From Streptomyces triticisoli (lineage in GTDB: Bacteria > Actinomycetota > Actinomycetes > Streptomycetales > Streptomycetaceae), in NCBI RefSeq assembly GCF_003270085.1, contig NZ_QFDQ01000005.1:1-64000 (forward strand): a DNA stretch of 64,000 nucleotides, given 5' to 3'. A program made the translations under genes and the position numbers. The notes beneath the pieces are model-generated. The model saw only the letters and a program-made list of their open reading frames with translations. It did no database searches and was not told where the DNA came from. Positions 15,666 to 25,173 of this stretch are shown here, piece after piece. How positions within the stretch are numbered: position 1 is the first letter of the stretch; the number at the start of each line of letters is the position of its first letter.

Positions 15666-17315
15666 ATGGCGAGAGTTCTGGGTGTGGTCCGTCTGTCGAG
15701 GGTGTCGGACGAGACCACATCGCCGGAGCGTCAGCGTCGGTCCATCCAGCGATGGGCCGATCAGGAGGGGCACGTCGTCGTGGGGTGGGTCGAGGACATC
15801 GACGTGTCCGGCGGGGTAGAGCCGTGGAAGCGCCCAGAGTTCGGCAAGTGGTTGCCTTCGACGATCGGAAAGGAGGTCAGCGCGATCGAGCACCGGATCG
15901 CGATGGAGGAGTCGCGCGCCGATGAGTACGACATCCTCTGCGCGCTGAAGATCGACCGCCTCTCGCGGCGCGTGCTGCACGTGCACACCCTCCTGGAGTG
16001 GTGCGAGAAGAACGGCAAGGAGGTCGCGACCGTCGAGGACGGGATCAACCTCAACACGCAGATGGGGAAGCTCCTCCTGAGCCTGATCGCGTCCTTCGCG
16101 GAAGGGGAGCTCGAAGCCATCAAGGCGCGGGCCAAGTCCTCGTACAACCACCTGGTGAAGGAGGGTCGCTGGCGTGGCGGCCGCACTCCGTACGGCTACC
16201 GCGAGGAGAAGCAGGAGACCGGCGAGGGGTGGAAGCTCGTCCCTGACGACTACGGGACCGACACGGCCGGGACACTCCGTGAGATCGTCCGCCGTCTCAT
16301 CGCGGGCGAGTCGGCGAACAGCATCGCGCAGTGGCTCAACGAGGACGTGTCGAAGACCCCGACGTCACTCGACGCTCAGATGATCCGCAGCGGCAAGACC
16401 CCGAAGGGCAGCCGCTGGACCGCCGCGAACACGGCCAAGGTCGTACGCTCCCGCTGCATCCTGGGGCAGATGGAGGTGTCTGAGGAGGTGATGGTCGACG
16501 GGAAGAAGACGACACGACGCCGGGTCGTCCGGGACGCTGACGGCCAGCCCCTTCAGCGCGCGGAGCCGCTGATCACGCACGAGGAGTGGGAGCTGGCCAA
16601 CAAGAAGCTGGACGAGAACACCAGCAAGCGCAACGGCAACCGCAAGGGTGGGTCGCCCTTGCTCCGGGTCGCGTTCTGCACATGTGGGGAGCCGGCATAT
16701 CTCGGCCCTGGCCGTAACTGGCCCTACTACCGCTGCGCCTCCCGTACCACGCACAAGCCGTGTCCGACCGGAAGCAAGGGCATCGCGGCGCACACGCTGG
16801 AGGGCGCCGTGGAACAGGCGTTCCTCCTCGCTGCCGGGGATGTCGAGATCGTCCGGAAGGTCTTCCGGCCGGGCGTGGACTACACGCGTGACATCGAGGA
16901 AGTGAACCGCGCCTTGTCGGACCTGAGGGAGGATCGCGAGGCGGGCCTCTACTCCAGTGAGCTGGGCAAGCAGGAGTACCGGGAGGCGTACAAGCGGTTG
17001 GACGCGCGACGTGAACAGCTCATCGCGCAGCCCACGCGTCCGGACACCTGGGAGGAGATTCCGACAGGGGAGACCTACCTGGAACGGTGGAGCACGTTGT
17101 CGACCCAGCACGAAAAGGGTAGGGAGCTACGCGCCGCAGGGGTCAAGGCCGTCATCCATGCCGAGCCGATTCCTGGGATGACCGCCACGCAGCTCATGGC
17201 TCCCGATGGCCATGACGGGATGTGGCAACACCCAGTCGGGAGGGTTCAGGTTCTGATCCCGATGGACTTCAAGCAGCGTCTGCGCAACATGGCGGCGGTC
17301 CACAGCGAAGGATGA
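15666..17315 (+). CDS. Large serine recombinase (site-specific integrase)
   Basis: 558 residues from ATG 15666. The resolvase catalytic domain occupies about 1-150, with the nucleophile region VRLSRVSDETTSPERQ (probable catalytic Ser11), LKIDRLSRRV and EGELEAIKARAK. The recombinase domain follows with GGRTPYGYR. The zinc ribbon shows CTCGEPAYLGPG and later C residues near 345-375, then a coiled-coil-rich C-terminus. It inserts circular DNA at an attB site; the split AKR gene 85 bp away is the apparent target. No excision factor is recognisable nearby. The gene looks complete, so the element may still be able to move if a directionality factor is supplied elsewhere. Confidence 0.93.
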   Translation: MARVLGVVRLSRVSDETTSPERQRRSIQRWADQEGHVVVGWVEDIDVSGGVEPWKRPEFGKWLPSTIGKEVSAIEHRIAMEESRADEYDILCALKIDRLSRRVLHVHTLLEWCEKNGKEVATVEDGINLNTQMGKLLLSLIASFAEGELEAIKARAKSSYNHLVKEGRWRGGRTPYGYREEKQETGEGWKLVPDDYGTDTAGTLREIVRRLIAGESANSIAQWLNEDVSKTPTSLDAQMIRSGKTPKGSRWTAANTAKVVRSRCILGQMEVSEEVMVDGKKTTRRRVVRDADGQPLQRAEPLITHEEWELANKKLDENTSKRNGNRKGGSPLLRVAFCTCGEPAYLGPGRNWPYYRCASRTTHKPCPTGSKGIAAHTLEGAVEQAFLLAAGDVEIVRKVFRPGVDYTRDIEEVNRALSDLREDREAGLYSSELGKQEYREAYKRLDARREQLIAQPTRPDTWEEIPTGETYLERWSTLSTQHEKGRELRAAGVKAVIHAEPIPGMTATQLMAPDGHDGMWQHPVGRVQVLIPMDFKQRLRNMAAVHSEG

Positions 17316-17572
17316 CCGACAACTGCAGGTGACGAGGAGGGTCCTGTGGTCGGGGTCCTTCTGCGCGTTTGTAAGATGCCCGGCAGGTCGCCGCCGTCGC
17401 TCCCGACCGCACGAGACCGAGTCCAGGCCCGAAGGCTTGGGCGTCCACCTGTGAAGAGAGACCGCGCCATCCGTGCACGGTCCACCCCCGCGAAGAAAGG
17501 GAGGCACATGTCCCTCCATCCGGCGGGGGACTGGCGCACGCGTGTGCGCCTCACAGGAAGGAGCCACACCCG

Positions 17573-17923
17573 GTGGCTATCAGCTTCGGCCATGACCGCC
17601 CGTGGGGCGGTGTCTCTCAGCACGAGTACCGGCGCATGGCGCAGAACCCTGCGCACCAGCTCGCCTACCGCGTCCACTTCGCCGCCATCGGATGGGCAGA
17701 CCGGCACGGACACGCGGGCTTCGCCCCCGGCCGGCTGGCCGCACTGCTGGGCAAGGAAGGTAAGCCACTGTCCGAGCAGAGCACCCGCAACGCGGTGGCC
17801 CGCGCCAAGGAGCTGGACCTTGTGTCGCCCCGTTCCGGGGCCGCTTGCCTCGTGCTCCCTCCCCACCTGTTCCAGAAGGGCAAGGGTGCGCCAGTTCCCT
17901 GCCGTCTCCACCAGGACCGGTAA
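17573..17923 (+). CDS. Element-borne winged-helix-like protein (116 aa)
   Basis: GTG 17573 is preceded by AGGAAGGAG at good spacing. The protein has LAYRVHFAAIGWADRHGHAG, then FAPGRLAALLGKEGKPLSEQ and STRNAVARAKELDLVSPRSG, which read as two helices and a wing, as in DNA-binding proteins of actinomycete phages and integrative elements. It ends with a basic tail. It could regulate the integrase or act in initiation of element replication, but I cannot assign it to a named family. A second good ribosome site (AAAGGGAGG) at about 17498 leads to an out-of-frame ATG at 17508 whose codon use is poor. Confidence 0.6.
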   Translation: MAISFGHDRPWGGVSQHEYRRMAQNPAHQLAYRVHFAAIGWADRHGHAGFAPGRLAALLGKEGKPLSEQSTRNAVARAKELDLVSPRSGAACLVLPPHLFQKGKGAPVPCRLHQDR

Positions 17924-18005
17924 GTACACGCTGTCCGTGTAGTCAGAGCACGCCCGGCGTGTACCCAAACAGCATCCGAACTGCGGGAACGCTCGCGTCC
18001 TCCTT

Positions 18006-18347
18006 GTGACCATGGTCGACACGCTTCGGGAGTGTGGTATCGGGTTCAAGGTGCTCACGGGTGCACTGGCCAACATCGACCCCGGCACGGCCGATGGCCG
18101 TCTCATGCTTCAGGTGGTAGGAGCCATGGCGGAGTTCGAGCGCAGCCTCATCAAGGAGCGCACCCGCGCCGGACTCGACGCAGCCAAGGCGCAGGGGCGT
18201 ACCGGCGGACGGCCGTCCGTCGTGAACGAGGACGCGCTGACCGTGGCCCGCGCGAGGAAGGCGAAGGGAGAGAGTGTCAGCGCCATCGCCAAGGCTCTGG
18301 GCGTCTCTCGGGCCACGCTGTACCGGCACCTCGGAGACGACTCCTGA
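18006..18347 (+). pseudogene. Resolvase/invertase remnant lacking the N-terminal catalytic part
   Basis: The frame begins MTMVDTLRECGIGFKVLTG, the middle of a resolvase domain, and continues with GRLMLQVVGAMAEFERSLIK, ERTRAGLDAAKAQGRTGGRP and a C-terminal helix-turn-helix, GESVSAIAKALGVSRATLYR. The first 60-70 residues, including the nucleophilic Ser, are missing. The upstream 80 bp give no continuation in any frame. It is therefore a dead small serine recombinase, probably a scar of an earlier resolvase or transposon. GTG 18006 could still express the DNA-binding half. Confidence 0.85.
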
Positions 18348-18403
18348 CGGCGGCACCTGATGCCCTTGCCTGGAGCGGGCTCGAAGCAGTTGGCTTGTGG
18401 TCC

Positions 18404-19396
18404 ATGAAGTACACGCAGCTCGGACGCACCGGACTCAAGGTCAGCCGACTCGTTCTCGGTACGATGAACTTCGGTCCGCAGACAGACGAATCAACCAGCC
18501 ACGACATCATGGACGCCGCTCTCGACGCGGGTCTGAACTTTGTAGACACGGCCAACGTCTATGGGTGGGGTGAGAACAAGGGCCGCACCGAGGAGATCAT
18601 CGGTACTTGGTTCGCCCAGGGTGGCGGGCGGCGCGACAGGACGGTCCTCGCCACCAAGGTGTACGGGAACATGGCCCCGGACGACTCCTCCGTCTGGCCC
18701 AACCACGACAAGCTCTCCGCGGTGAACATCCGCCGGGCCGTCGACGCCTCCCTCAAGCGGCTGCAGACCGACTACATCGACATCTACCAGTTCCATCACA
18801 TCGACCGGTCGACGCCGTTCGAGGAGATCTGGCAGGCGATCGACGTCCTGGTCCAGCAGGGCAAGATCCTCTACGCCGGGTCGTCCAACTTCCCCGGCTA
18901 CAAGATCGCCCAGGCCAACGAGCTGGCTGCCCGGCACGGCCGCATGGGCCTGGTCAGCGAGCAGTGCCTGTACAACCTCGCCGAGCGCCGCGCCGAGATG
19001 GAGGTCATCCCGGCCGCGCAGGACTACGGGCTCGGCGTCATCCCCTGGTCGCCGCTGCACGGCGGACTGCTGGGCGGAGTCCTCAAGAAGGAGGCCACGG
19101 AGGGGCGCCGGGCGAGCGGCCGCGCTGCCGACGCGCTCAAGGACACCAAGACACGCGAGCAGATCCAGGCGTACGAGAACCTCCTCGACAAGCACGGCCT
19201 GGAGCCCGGTGAAGCGGCGCTCGCCTGGCTGCTGACCCGCCCCGGCGTCACCGGCCCGATCGTCGGCCCCCGCACGCAGGAGCAGCTGGACTCGGTGCTG
19301 CGCGCCCTGGAGCTGGAGCTGAGCGAGGAACTGCTGACGTCTCTGGACGAGATCTTCCCCGGTCCCGGACCGTCTCCCGAGGCCTTCGCATGGTGA
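18404..19396 (+). CDS. Aldo/keto reductase, complete copy carried on the element
   Basis: 330 residues. The AKR tetrad is present: Asp48 and Tyr53 in NFVDTANVYG, Lys85 in ATKVYG, and His131/132 in YQFHHID. SSNFPGYKIAQANELAAR and GPIVGPRTQEQLDS form the NADPH-binding end. Family members reduce aldehydes and ketones with NADPH in the cytoplasm. The protein closely matches the split chromosomal copy, and about 20 bp upstream of its ATG (GTTGGCTTGTGGNCCATGA) also match that copy's upstream region. Downstream sequences differ. It begins 56 bp after the resolvase remnant and lies opposite in strand to the gene it resembles. Confidence 0.9.
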   Translation: MKYTQLGRTGLKVSRLVLGTMNFGPQTDESTSHDIMDAALDAGLNFVDTANVYGWGENKGRTEEIIGTWFAQGGGRRDRTVLATKVYGNMAPDDSSVWPNHDKLSAVNIRRAVDASLKRLQTDYIDIYQFHHIDRSTPFEEIWQAIDVLVQQGKILYAGSSNFPGYKIAQANELAARHGRMGLVSEQCLYNLAERRAEMEVIPAAQDYGLGVIPWSPLHGGLLGGVLKKEATEGRRASGRAADALKDTKTREQIQAYENLLDKHGLEPGEAALAWLLTRPGVTGPIVGPRTQEQLDSVLRALELELSEELLTSLDEIFPGPGPSPEAFAW

Positions 19397-19524
19397 GGTA
19401 GCGGGTCTGTGTGAGGGGCCGTCGCCTTCTGCTTGCGTTCGAAGCGAGTTGGAGGCGGCGGCTTCGTCGTTTCCACTCGGGGTCCGCAGGAGCAGTGAGC
19501 GTCAGCGATGCGCTACTGTGCAAC

Positions 19525-19560
19525 CTGGCGTCAAAGTTGCCGGTTTGCCCGATCGAAGAA
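19525..19560. other. Right attachment-site junction of the element
   Basis: GGCGTCAAAGTTG at 19527-19539 is the inverted arm matching 15586-15598. Host AKR sequence resumes near 19545-19555. CGGTTT at 19541-19546 also occurs at the left junction (15572-15577), and GATC occurs at both ends. Confidence 0.6.
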
Positions 19561-19683
19561 GTTGATCCCCGCGTCCATGATCGCGTGACTGTCCGCCTCG
19601 TCGGTCTGCGGACCGAAGTTCATCGTGCCGAGCACCAGTCGGCTGACCTTGAGTCCCGTGCGTCCGAGCTGTGTGTACCTCAT
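19531..19683 (-). pseudogene. 5' portion of the split aldo/keto reductase gene
   Basis: ATG 19683 reads MRYTQLGRTGLKVSRLVLGT, MNFGPQTDEADSHAIMDAGI, NFFD, then runs into element DNA (RANRQL) and stops at TGA 19531. It joins in order and strand to the 3' part at 14724-15582. Compared with the intact copy it lacks four residues (ALDA), a 12-bp deletion between short GACGC repeats. So besides the insertion, the gene has lost part of a conserved helix, a sign of decay or of an already damaged target. Confidence 0.88.
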
Positions 19684-19743
19684 GGTCCACAAGCCAACGT
19701 GTTGGAGTGCGCTCGAAGCAAGGGGAGTTCGGGTGGTGAGGGG

Positions 19744-20289
19744 TCAGCCCCGGGAGAACTCGTCGGTCTTGAGGGTGAGGCCGAGGGGGGTGGTGGTCAT
19801 GTCGACGTCCGTTCCGAAACGGACGGAGAGTTCGCTGAGATATTCGCGGCCCTCGGGCCGGGTGTACAGGCGGCACTTGCCCTGGAAGGGGTCGGCGATG
19901 AGATACACCGGGACTGCGGCGTGGGCGTAGGCGGTCTTCTTGGGCCCGTAGTCGTTGTGGGCCGTGCCCTTCGAGATGACCTCGGCGACAAACTCGACGT
20001 CCTGGTGGTGGAGCGGCTCTCTGGTGGTCTTGTCCGTCAGGAGCGTCACGTCGGAGGCGAAGCCGTTCAGCGGACCCGGGTAGTCGACACGGACGTCGGA
20101 CAGCAGGCCCTTGTGAGGGTGCCTGGCGCTCACCTGCTCGACGATGTCCCAGATGATCTGCCAATGGACATGCGTCTGCGGCACCATGAAGACGGCGCCT
20201 TCGACGATCTCTGCTTTGTAGCCCTCGGGTACGGTCATCTGGTCGAACAACTCGTCCAGCACCCGTTTGTCGGCGTCGGCCGTGTCCAT
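19744..20289 (-). CDS. Uma2 family (DUF820) endonuclease-fold protein
   Basis: 181 residues with the Uma2/DUF820 pattern: GYKAEIVEGAVFMVP, HWQIIWDIVEQV, an Asp in NGFASDVTLL, then EFVAEVISKGTAHNDYGPKK and YAHAAVPVYLIADP. The D...E-x-V...D...K residues belong to a PD-(D/E)XK-like nuclease fold. The family is very abundant in streptomycetes and cyanobacteria, with no established role. It stands alone between the AKR remnant and the SGNH hydrolase gene. Confidence 0.85.
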   Translation of the reverse strand: MDTADADKRVLDELFDQMTVPEGYKAEIVEGAVFMVPQTHVHWQIIWDIVEQVSARHPHKGLLSDVRVDYPGPLNGFASDVTLLTDKTTREPLHHQDVEFVAEVISKGTAHNDYGPKKTAYAHAAVPVYLIADPFQGKCRLYTRPEGREYLSELSVRFGTDVDMTTTPLGLTLKTDEFSRG

Positions 20290-20400
20290 CTCGCGCCCCT
20301 GTCACTGACATCAGCACAGTCGGGCAGTACAACGATACGCGTGGTGACCGGGTCACGGGGGCATAGTCACGGGGGCATATGCCGACGGACGGTGCGAGGC

Positions 20401-21075
20401 TCAGCCCCCGTACTCCCCGCCCCACCCCCACGCCTGGTGCATCGCCCCCGCGAACGCCTCCGCGATCCTGTGCTCGCCGCTCTCGTTCGGGTGGGTGCCG
20501 TCGTAGGTGTCGGTGTGGATGTCGTACGTCGCCGGAGGAGAGGCGAGGAGCAGCGGGGAGCGGGGTTCGTCCAGGTCGGCCAGTGTCTTGGCGAGCAGCT
20601 CGTTGAAGAGGGTCACCTGGGCGCCGAAGGGCGGGTCGGACTCGGCGCGGATGTTGGGGATCACGGGGAGGACGGCCATGCGTATGCGCGGGTTGCCGTT
20701 CCGAGCCGAGGTCACGAAGGCGCGCACGTTCGCCGCCGTCTGCTCGGCGTTCGTGTAGAAGCCGAGGTCGATCAGGCCCAGGGACACCAGCAGTACGTCC
20801 GCCCGGTGCTCCCGTACCGTCTCTCCGATCACCGGGGCCATGTGTCCCCAGCCCTCGCCCCAGCCGGCCAGGTGGGCGCGGGGGAAGTCGGGGGCGGCGT
20901 AGGCGTACGAGGTCGGCGCGTCCGCCGCCTTGTCGTGCAGCGTCTCGCGCGGGCCGACGAACGTGAACGGGCCGCCGTACGTCGCGCACAGGTGCCGCCA
21001 CAGCCGGTAACGCCATGTGTGTTCGCCCGCGCTGCCAATGGTCATGGAGTCGCCGACGGGCATGAGCCTGAGCAT
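20401..21075 (-). CDS. SGNH/GDSL-type hydrolase
   Basis: About 224 residues from ATG 21075. Block I MPVGDSMTIG holds the nucleophile Ser, ADVLLVSLGLIDLGF supplies a block III-like segment with Asp in place of the common Asn, and YDGTHPNESGEHRIAEAF is block V with catalytic Asp and His. The family includes esterases, lipases and carbohydrate deacetylases. No signal peptide is visible, so it probably acts in the cytoplasm unless a longer N-terminus is used. It is divergent from the membrane-anchored secreted protein gene, 87 bp apart. Confidence 0.8.
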   Translation of the reverse strand: MLRLMPVGDSMTIGSAGEHTWRYRLWRHLCATYGGPFTFVGPRETLHDKAADAPTSYAYAAPDFPRAHLAGWGEGWGHMAPVIGETVREHRADVLLVSLGLIDLGFYTNAEQTAANVRAFVTSARNGNPRIRMAVLPVIPNIRAESDPPFGAQVTLFNELLAKTLADLDEPRSPLLLASPPATYDIHTDTYDGTHPNESGEHRIAEAFAGAMHQAWGWGGEYGG

Positions 21076-21162
21076 CCGCTCATGATGGACGATCACGGGG
21101 CGCGGCGGGATGTGAGGCCTGCCACGCCGTTGAACTTCCCTGTGGGATGGCAGGCTTGGGGC

Positions 21163-22242
21163 ATGCGCCGACCGTTCGCCCTGCTCGCCGGGGCCCTCCT
21201 CGTGGGGGCGCACGCCGTGCCCGCCGCGTCCGCCGTGCCCGCCGTGCCCGCCGTGCCTGCCGCGTCCGCCGTGCCTGCTGCGTCCGCCGCGTCCGCCGCG
21301 TCCGTCGCCTTTGCCGCCGACGGCGACGACGGGTTCACGATCAAGGATCCGCGGATCGAGGAGTCCAGCGGCCTCGCGGCCTCGCGCCTGCACCCGGGCG
21401 TCTACTGGACGCACAACGACAGCGGCTACGGCCCGCAGATCTACGCCGTGGACGGCAGGACGGGCGAGACCGTCGCCACCGTCACGCTCAGCGGCATCGG
21501 CAAGCCCCGCGACGTGGAGGCCATATCCATCGGACCCGGCAACCAGATCTACGTCGGCGACATCGGCGACAACCTCGGCGGCACCTGGCCGTACGTGTGG
21601 ATCTACCGGTTGCCCGAGCCGAAGGAGCTGAAGGACCGGACGATCCGGGCCACGCAGTACGTCGTGAAGTACGCGGACGGCGCCCGCGACGCCGAGTCGA
21701 TGGTCGTGCACCCGAAGACGGGACGCGTCTACCTCATCGACAAGAAGGAGGACGGGGGGCACCTGTACGAGGGCCCCGCCGAGCTGTCCGCCTCGGGCAC
21801 GAACGTCTTCGAGCCGGTCGCCCCCGTCGACCTGTGGGCCACCGACGCCGCCCTCTCACCCGACGGCAAGCGGCTCGCCGTACGCGGCTACTTCGGGGGC
21901 ATCCACTACGACTGGAACGGCGGGAGGATCAAGCGGGCCGGCCGGCTCGACGTACCGCTGCAGCGGCAGGGCGAGTCCGTCACGTACAGCGCCGACGGCA
22001 CCAAGCTGCTGTACGGCAGCGAGGGCGCCGGCAGCCCGGTGGAGGTGCGCGACGCGCCCGGCGCCGCCTCCTCCGCCGAGTCGCCGTCCGCGCCGGGCGG
22101 TTCGAGCTCCGCGGGTTCCGGTTCCGGGTCTGGTTCCGGCTCGGGCGGCAGCGGCGGCCCGGGGACGGGCACCGTCGCGGTGGCCGTCGTGGCGGTGGTC
22201 GCGGTGCTGGGGCTGGGGCGTCTGTTGCGTCGCCGCTCTTGA
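21163..22242 (+). CDS. Secreted, C-terminally membrane-anchored beta-propeller-like protein
   Basis: 359 residues. MRRPFALLAGALLVGAHAVP opens a signal peptide that is unusually stretched by VPA/ASA repeats to about residue 48. The body, with ESSGLAASRLHPGVYWTHND, GDIGDNLGGTWPYVWIYRLP, DAESMVVHP and ALSPDGKRLAVRGY, resembles a propeller of WD40/phytase-esterase-like sheets. A Ser/Gly-rich linker (SGSGSGSGSGGSGG) precedes a hydrophobic span and RLLRRRS, a typical C-terminal anchor. It is expected on the outer cell surface. Function unknown. Nothing links it directly to the cellulase downstream. Confidence 0.75.
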   Translation: MRRPFALLAGALLVGAHAVPAASAVPAVPAVPAASAVPAASAASAASVAFAADGDDGFTIKDPRIEESSGLAASRLHPGVYWTHNDSGYGPQIYAVDGRTGETVATVTLSGIGKPRDVEAISIGPGNQIYVGDIGDNLGGTWPYVWIYRLPEPKELKDRTIRATQYVVKYADGARDAESMVVHPKTGRVYLIDKKEDGGHLYEGPAELSASGTNVFEPVAPVDLWATDAALSPDGKRLAVRGYFGGIHYDWNGGRIKRAGRLDVPLQRQGESVTYSADGTKLLYGSEGAGSPVEVRDAPGAASSAESPSAPGGSSSAGSGSGSGSGSGGSGGPGTGTVAVAVVAVVAVLGLGRLLRRRS

Positions 22243-22260
22243 CGGGTGGCTGTCACCTGA

Positions 22261-23865
<1,605 letters not shown>

Positions 23866-23885
23866 GGGAACAGCTCATTCGTGTG

Positions 23886-23924
23886 GCCCGTGGGGGCGCG
23901 AGGTCAGGTCGCGTCCCCACGGGC
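23886..23924. terminator. Bidirectional hairpin between cellulase and TetR genes
   Basis: GCCCGTGGGGGCGCGA at 23886-23901 pairs with TCGCGTCCCCACGGGC at 23909-23924, with one G-T pair. It overlaps the last codons of the converging TetR gene. Confidence 0.8.
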
Positions 23925-24515
23925 AGCTGGGGTGGGCGCCGGCTCCGTGGCGGCAGCGGCAGCGGTGGCGGCAGCAGCGGTGGTGATGCGGGCGACGGCC
24001 CTTCGCGTCAGTTCGCGGTCGTGCGGGTCGGTGTCCAGGGCGCGGTGCAGGGTCAGGCCCTCGATCAGCGCGTCGAGCTGGCGGGCGGTGTCCGCGTCGA
24101 AGTGCTGCTCCAGCAGATGGCGGCTACGGCGCATCCACGCCCGGGTCAGCTCCCGGTAGGCCGGGCGGCGGGCGGCGAGGGTGTACAGCTCCTGGCTCAG
24201 GACCAGGTCGCGGCGGGGGCCTTCCGAGAGCGTGTGGATGAGGTCGGTGACCGCTTCACGGGCCTGTTCGGGGCTGCCGACCCGACCGAGGTGCTGCTCG
24301 AAGACGGCCACGATGTGGTCGGCGAAGCGGGTGAAGGCCTCGCGCAGCAGGTCGTCGATGCCGGTGAAGTGGTACGTCATCGACCCGAGGGGGACTCCGG
24401 CGCGGGTGGCGATCTTGCGGTGGGAGACGCCGGCGACCCCCTCGTCGGCGATCAGGTCGAGGGTGGCGGCGAGGATCCGCTCGCGTCGCTGCGGATCGGT
24501 GTGTCCGGTGGCCAT
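23904..24515 (-). CDS. TetR-family regulator
   Basis: 203 residues from ATG 24515. RERILAATLDLIADEGVAGV and RKIATRAGVPLGSMTYHFTG form the N-terminal helix-turn-helix. The tail is Ala-rich (TAAAATAAAAATEPAPTPAA). It lies 17 bp downstream of a sugar acetyltransferase gene on the same strand and probably shares its transcript. Two identical palindromes directly before that operon (25117-25150) are the likely binding sites, so autoregulation is the simplest model. The ligand is unknown; an acetylated or acetylatable sugar-like molecule is speculation. Confidence 0.9.
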   Translation of the reverse strand: MATGHTDPQRRERILAATLDLIADEGVAGVSHRKIATRAGVPLGSMTYHFTGIDDLLREAFTRFADHIVAVFEQHLGRVGSPEQAREAVTDLIHTLSEGPRRDLVLSQELYTLAARRPAYRELTRAWMRRSRHLLEQHFDADTARQLDALIEGLTLHRALDTDPHDRELTRRAVARITTAAAATAAAAATEPAPTPAARGDAT

Positions 24516-24532
24516 GAGCAGGGGGTGCGCGG

Positions 24533-25114
24533 CTAGATGTCGCGGACCGGGCGGGCGGGGTTGCCGAGGGCGACCACGTTCGCGGGCACGTCCTTGGTGA
24601 CCACCGCTCCGGCGCCGATGACGGAGTTGTCGCCGATGGTCACTCCGGGGCACACGATGACTCCGCCGCCGAGCCAGACGTTGTCCCCGATGGTGATGGG
24701 CAGCGCGGCCTCCAGCTTGTCGCGCCGGGGCTGCGGCTCCACGGGGTGGGTGGGGGTGAGGAGCTGGACGTTCGGGCCGATCTGGCAGTCCTCGCCGATG
24801 GTGATCCGCGCGACGTCCAGCGCGGTCAGGTTGTAGTTGACGAAGGTGCGGGCACCGATGCTGATGTTGCTGCCGTAGTCGACGTACAGCGGCGGCCGCA
24901 CGTCGACGCCCTCACCCACCGCGCCGAGCAGCTCGGCCAGCAGCGGCCCGGCACCCTCGGCATCCTCGACGTAGGCGGCCTGGTAGCGGGCGGCCAGCCG
25001 CATCGCGCGCTGCTGCCGCCGGGCGATCTCCGGGTCGTCGGCGATGTACAGGTCGCCCGCGAGCATGCGCTCCAGGTTGGTGCGCGGGTCGTCGGCGAAG
25101 TAGTCCTTCGGCAT
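24533..25114 (-). CDS. Sugar O-acetyltransferase (maltose/galactoside acetyltransferase type)
   Basis: 193 residues from ATG 25114. The N-terminal Mac domain includes RTNLERMLAGDLYIADDPEI. The left-handed beta-helix follows with hexapeptide repeats (ITIGEDCQIGPNV, ITIGDNVWLGGGVIVCPGVT, IGDNSVIGAGAVVTKDVPAN). LLTPTHPVEPQPRRD carries the catalytic His. The enzyme transfers acetyl from acetyl-CoA to a sugar hydroxyl in the cytoplasm. No ribosome site precedes the ATG. TACGGT on the minus strand ends seven bases before the ATG and fits a -10 box, so a leaderless message is likely. Confidence 0.9.
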   Translation of the reverse strand: MPKDYFADDPRTNLERMLAGDLYIADDPEIARRQQRAMRLAARYQAAYVEDAEGAGPLLAELLGAVGEGVDVRPPLYVDYGSNISIGARTFVNYNLTALDVARITIGEDCQIGPNVQLLTPTHPVEPQPRRDKLEAALPITIGDNVWLGGGVIVCPGVTIGDNSVIGAGAVVTKDVPANVVALGNPARPVRDI

Positions 25115-25116
25115 GC

Positions 25117-25150
25117 GTACGACCGTACACCAGGGAGCGTACGACCGTAC
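25117..25150 (-). promoter_or_regulatory. Two identical palindromic operators overlapping the acetyltransferase promoter
   Basis: GTACGACCGTAC occurs at 25117-25128 and 25139-25150. Each has 5-bp inverted arms (GTACG/CGTAC) around two bases. The centres are 22 bp apart, two helical turns, so two dimers would sit on the same DNA face. The first lies two bases before the ATG and covers the presumed -10 region. This is a typical TetR-type arrangement. Confidence 0.75.
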
Positions 25151-25173
25151 GCGTGCATCACGAGAGCGCGATC

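Larger units (their letters stand above)
15582..19545. mobile_element. Small integrative element (about 4 kb) inserted in an aldo/keto reductase gene
   Basis: Bounded by the two halves of one minus-strand AKR gene and by matching inverted arms at both ends. Cargo in order: large serine integrase, a 116-residue winged-helix-like protein, a resolvase remnant lacking its catalytic domain, and a complete AKR gene. No replication, transfer or phage structural genes are present, so it is either a remnant of a larger element or a minimal integrase cassette. Boundaries are accurate to about 10 bp because the crossover bases cannot be fixed from one sequence. Confidence 0.75.

Noticed and set aside
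17346..17942. 198-codon frame overlapping the element-borne small gene
   Set aside because: Ser/Thr/Pro/Arg-rich shadow of the 17573 gene, although an ATG at 17508 has a good ribosome site.
20350..20385. Direct repeat GTCACGGGGGCATA twice before the SGNH/Uma2 genes
   Set aside because: Only two short copies with no symmetry or clear promoter relation; too weak to call a regulatory site.
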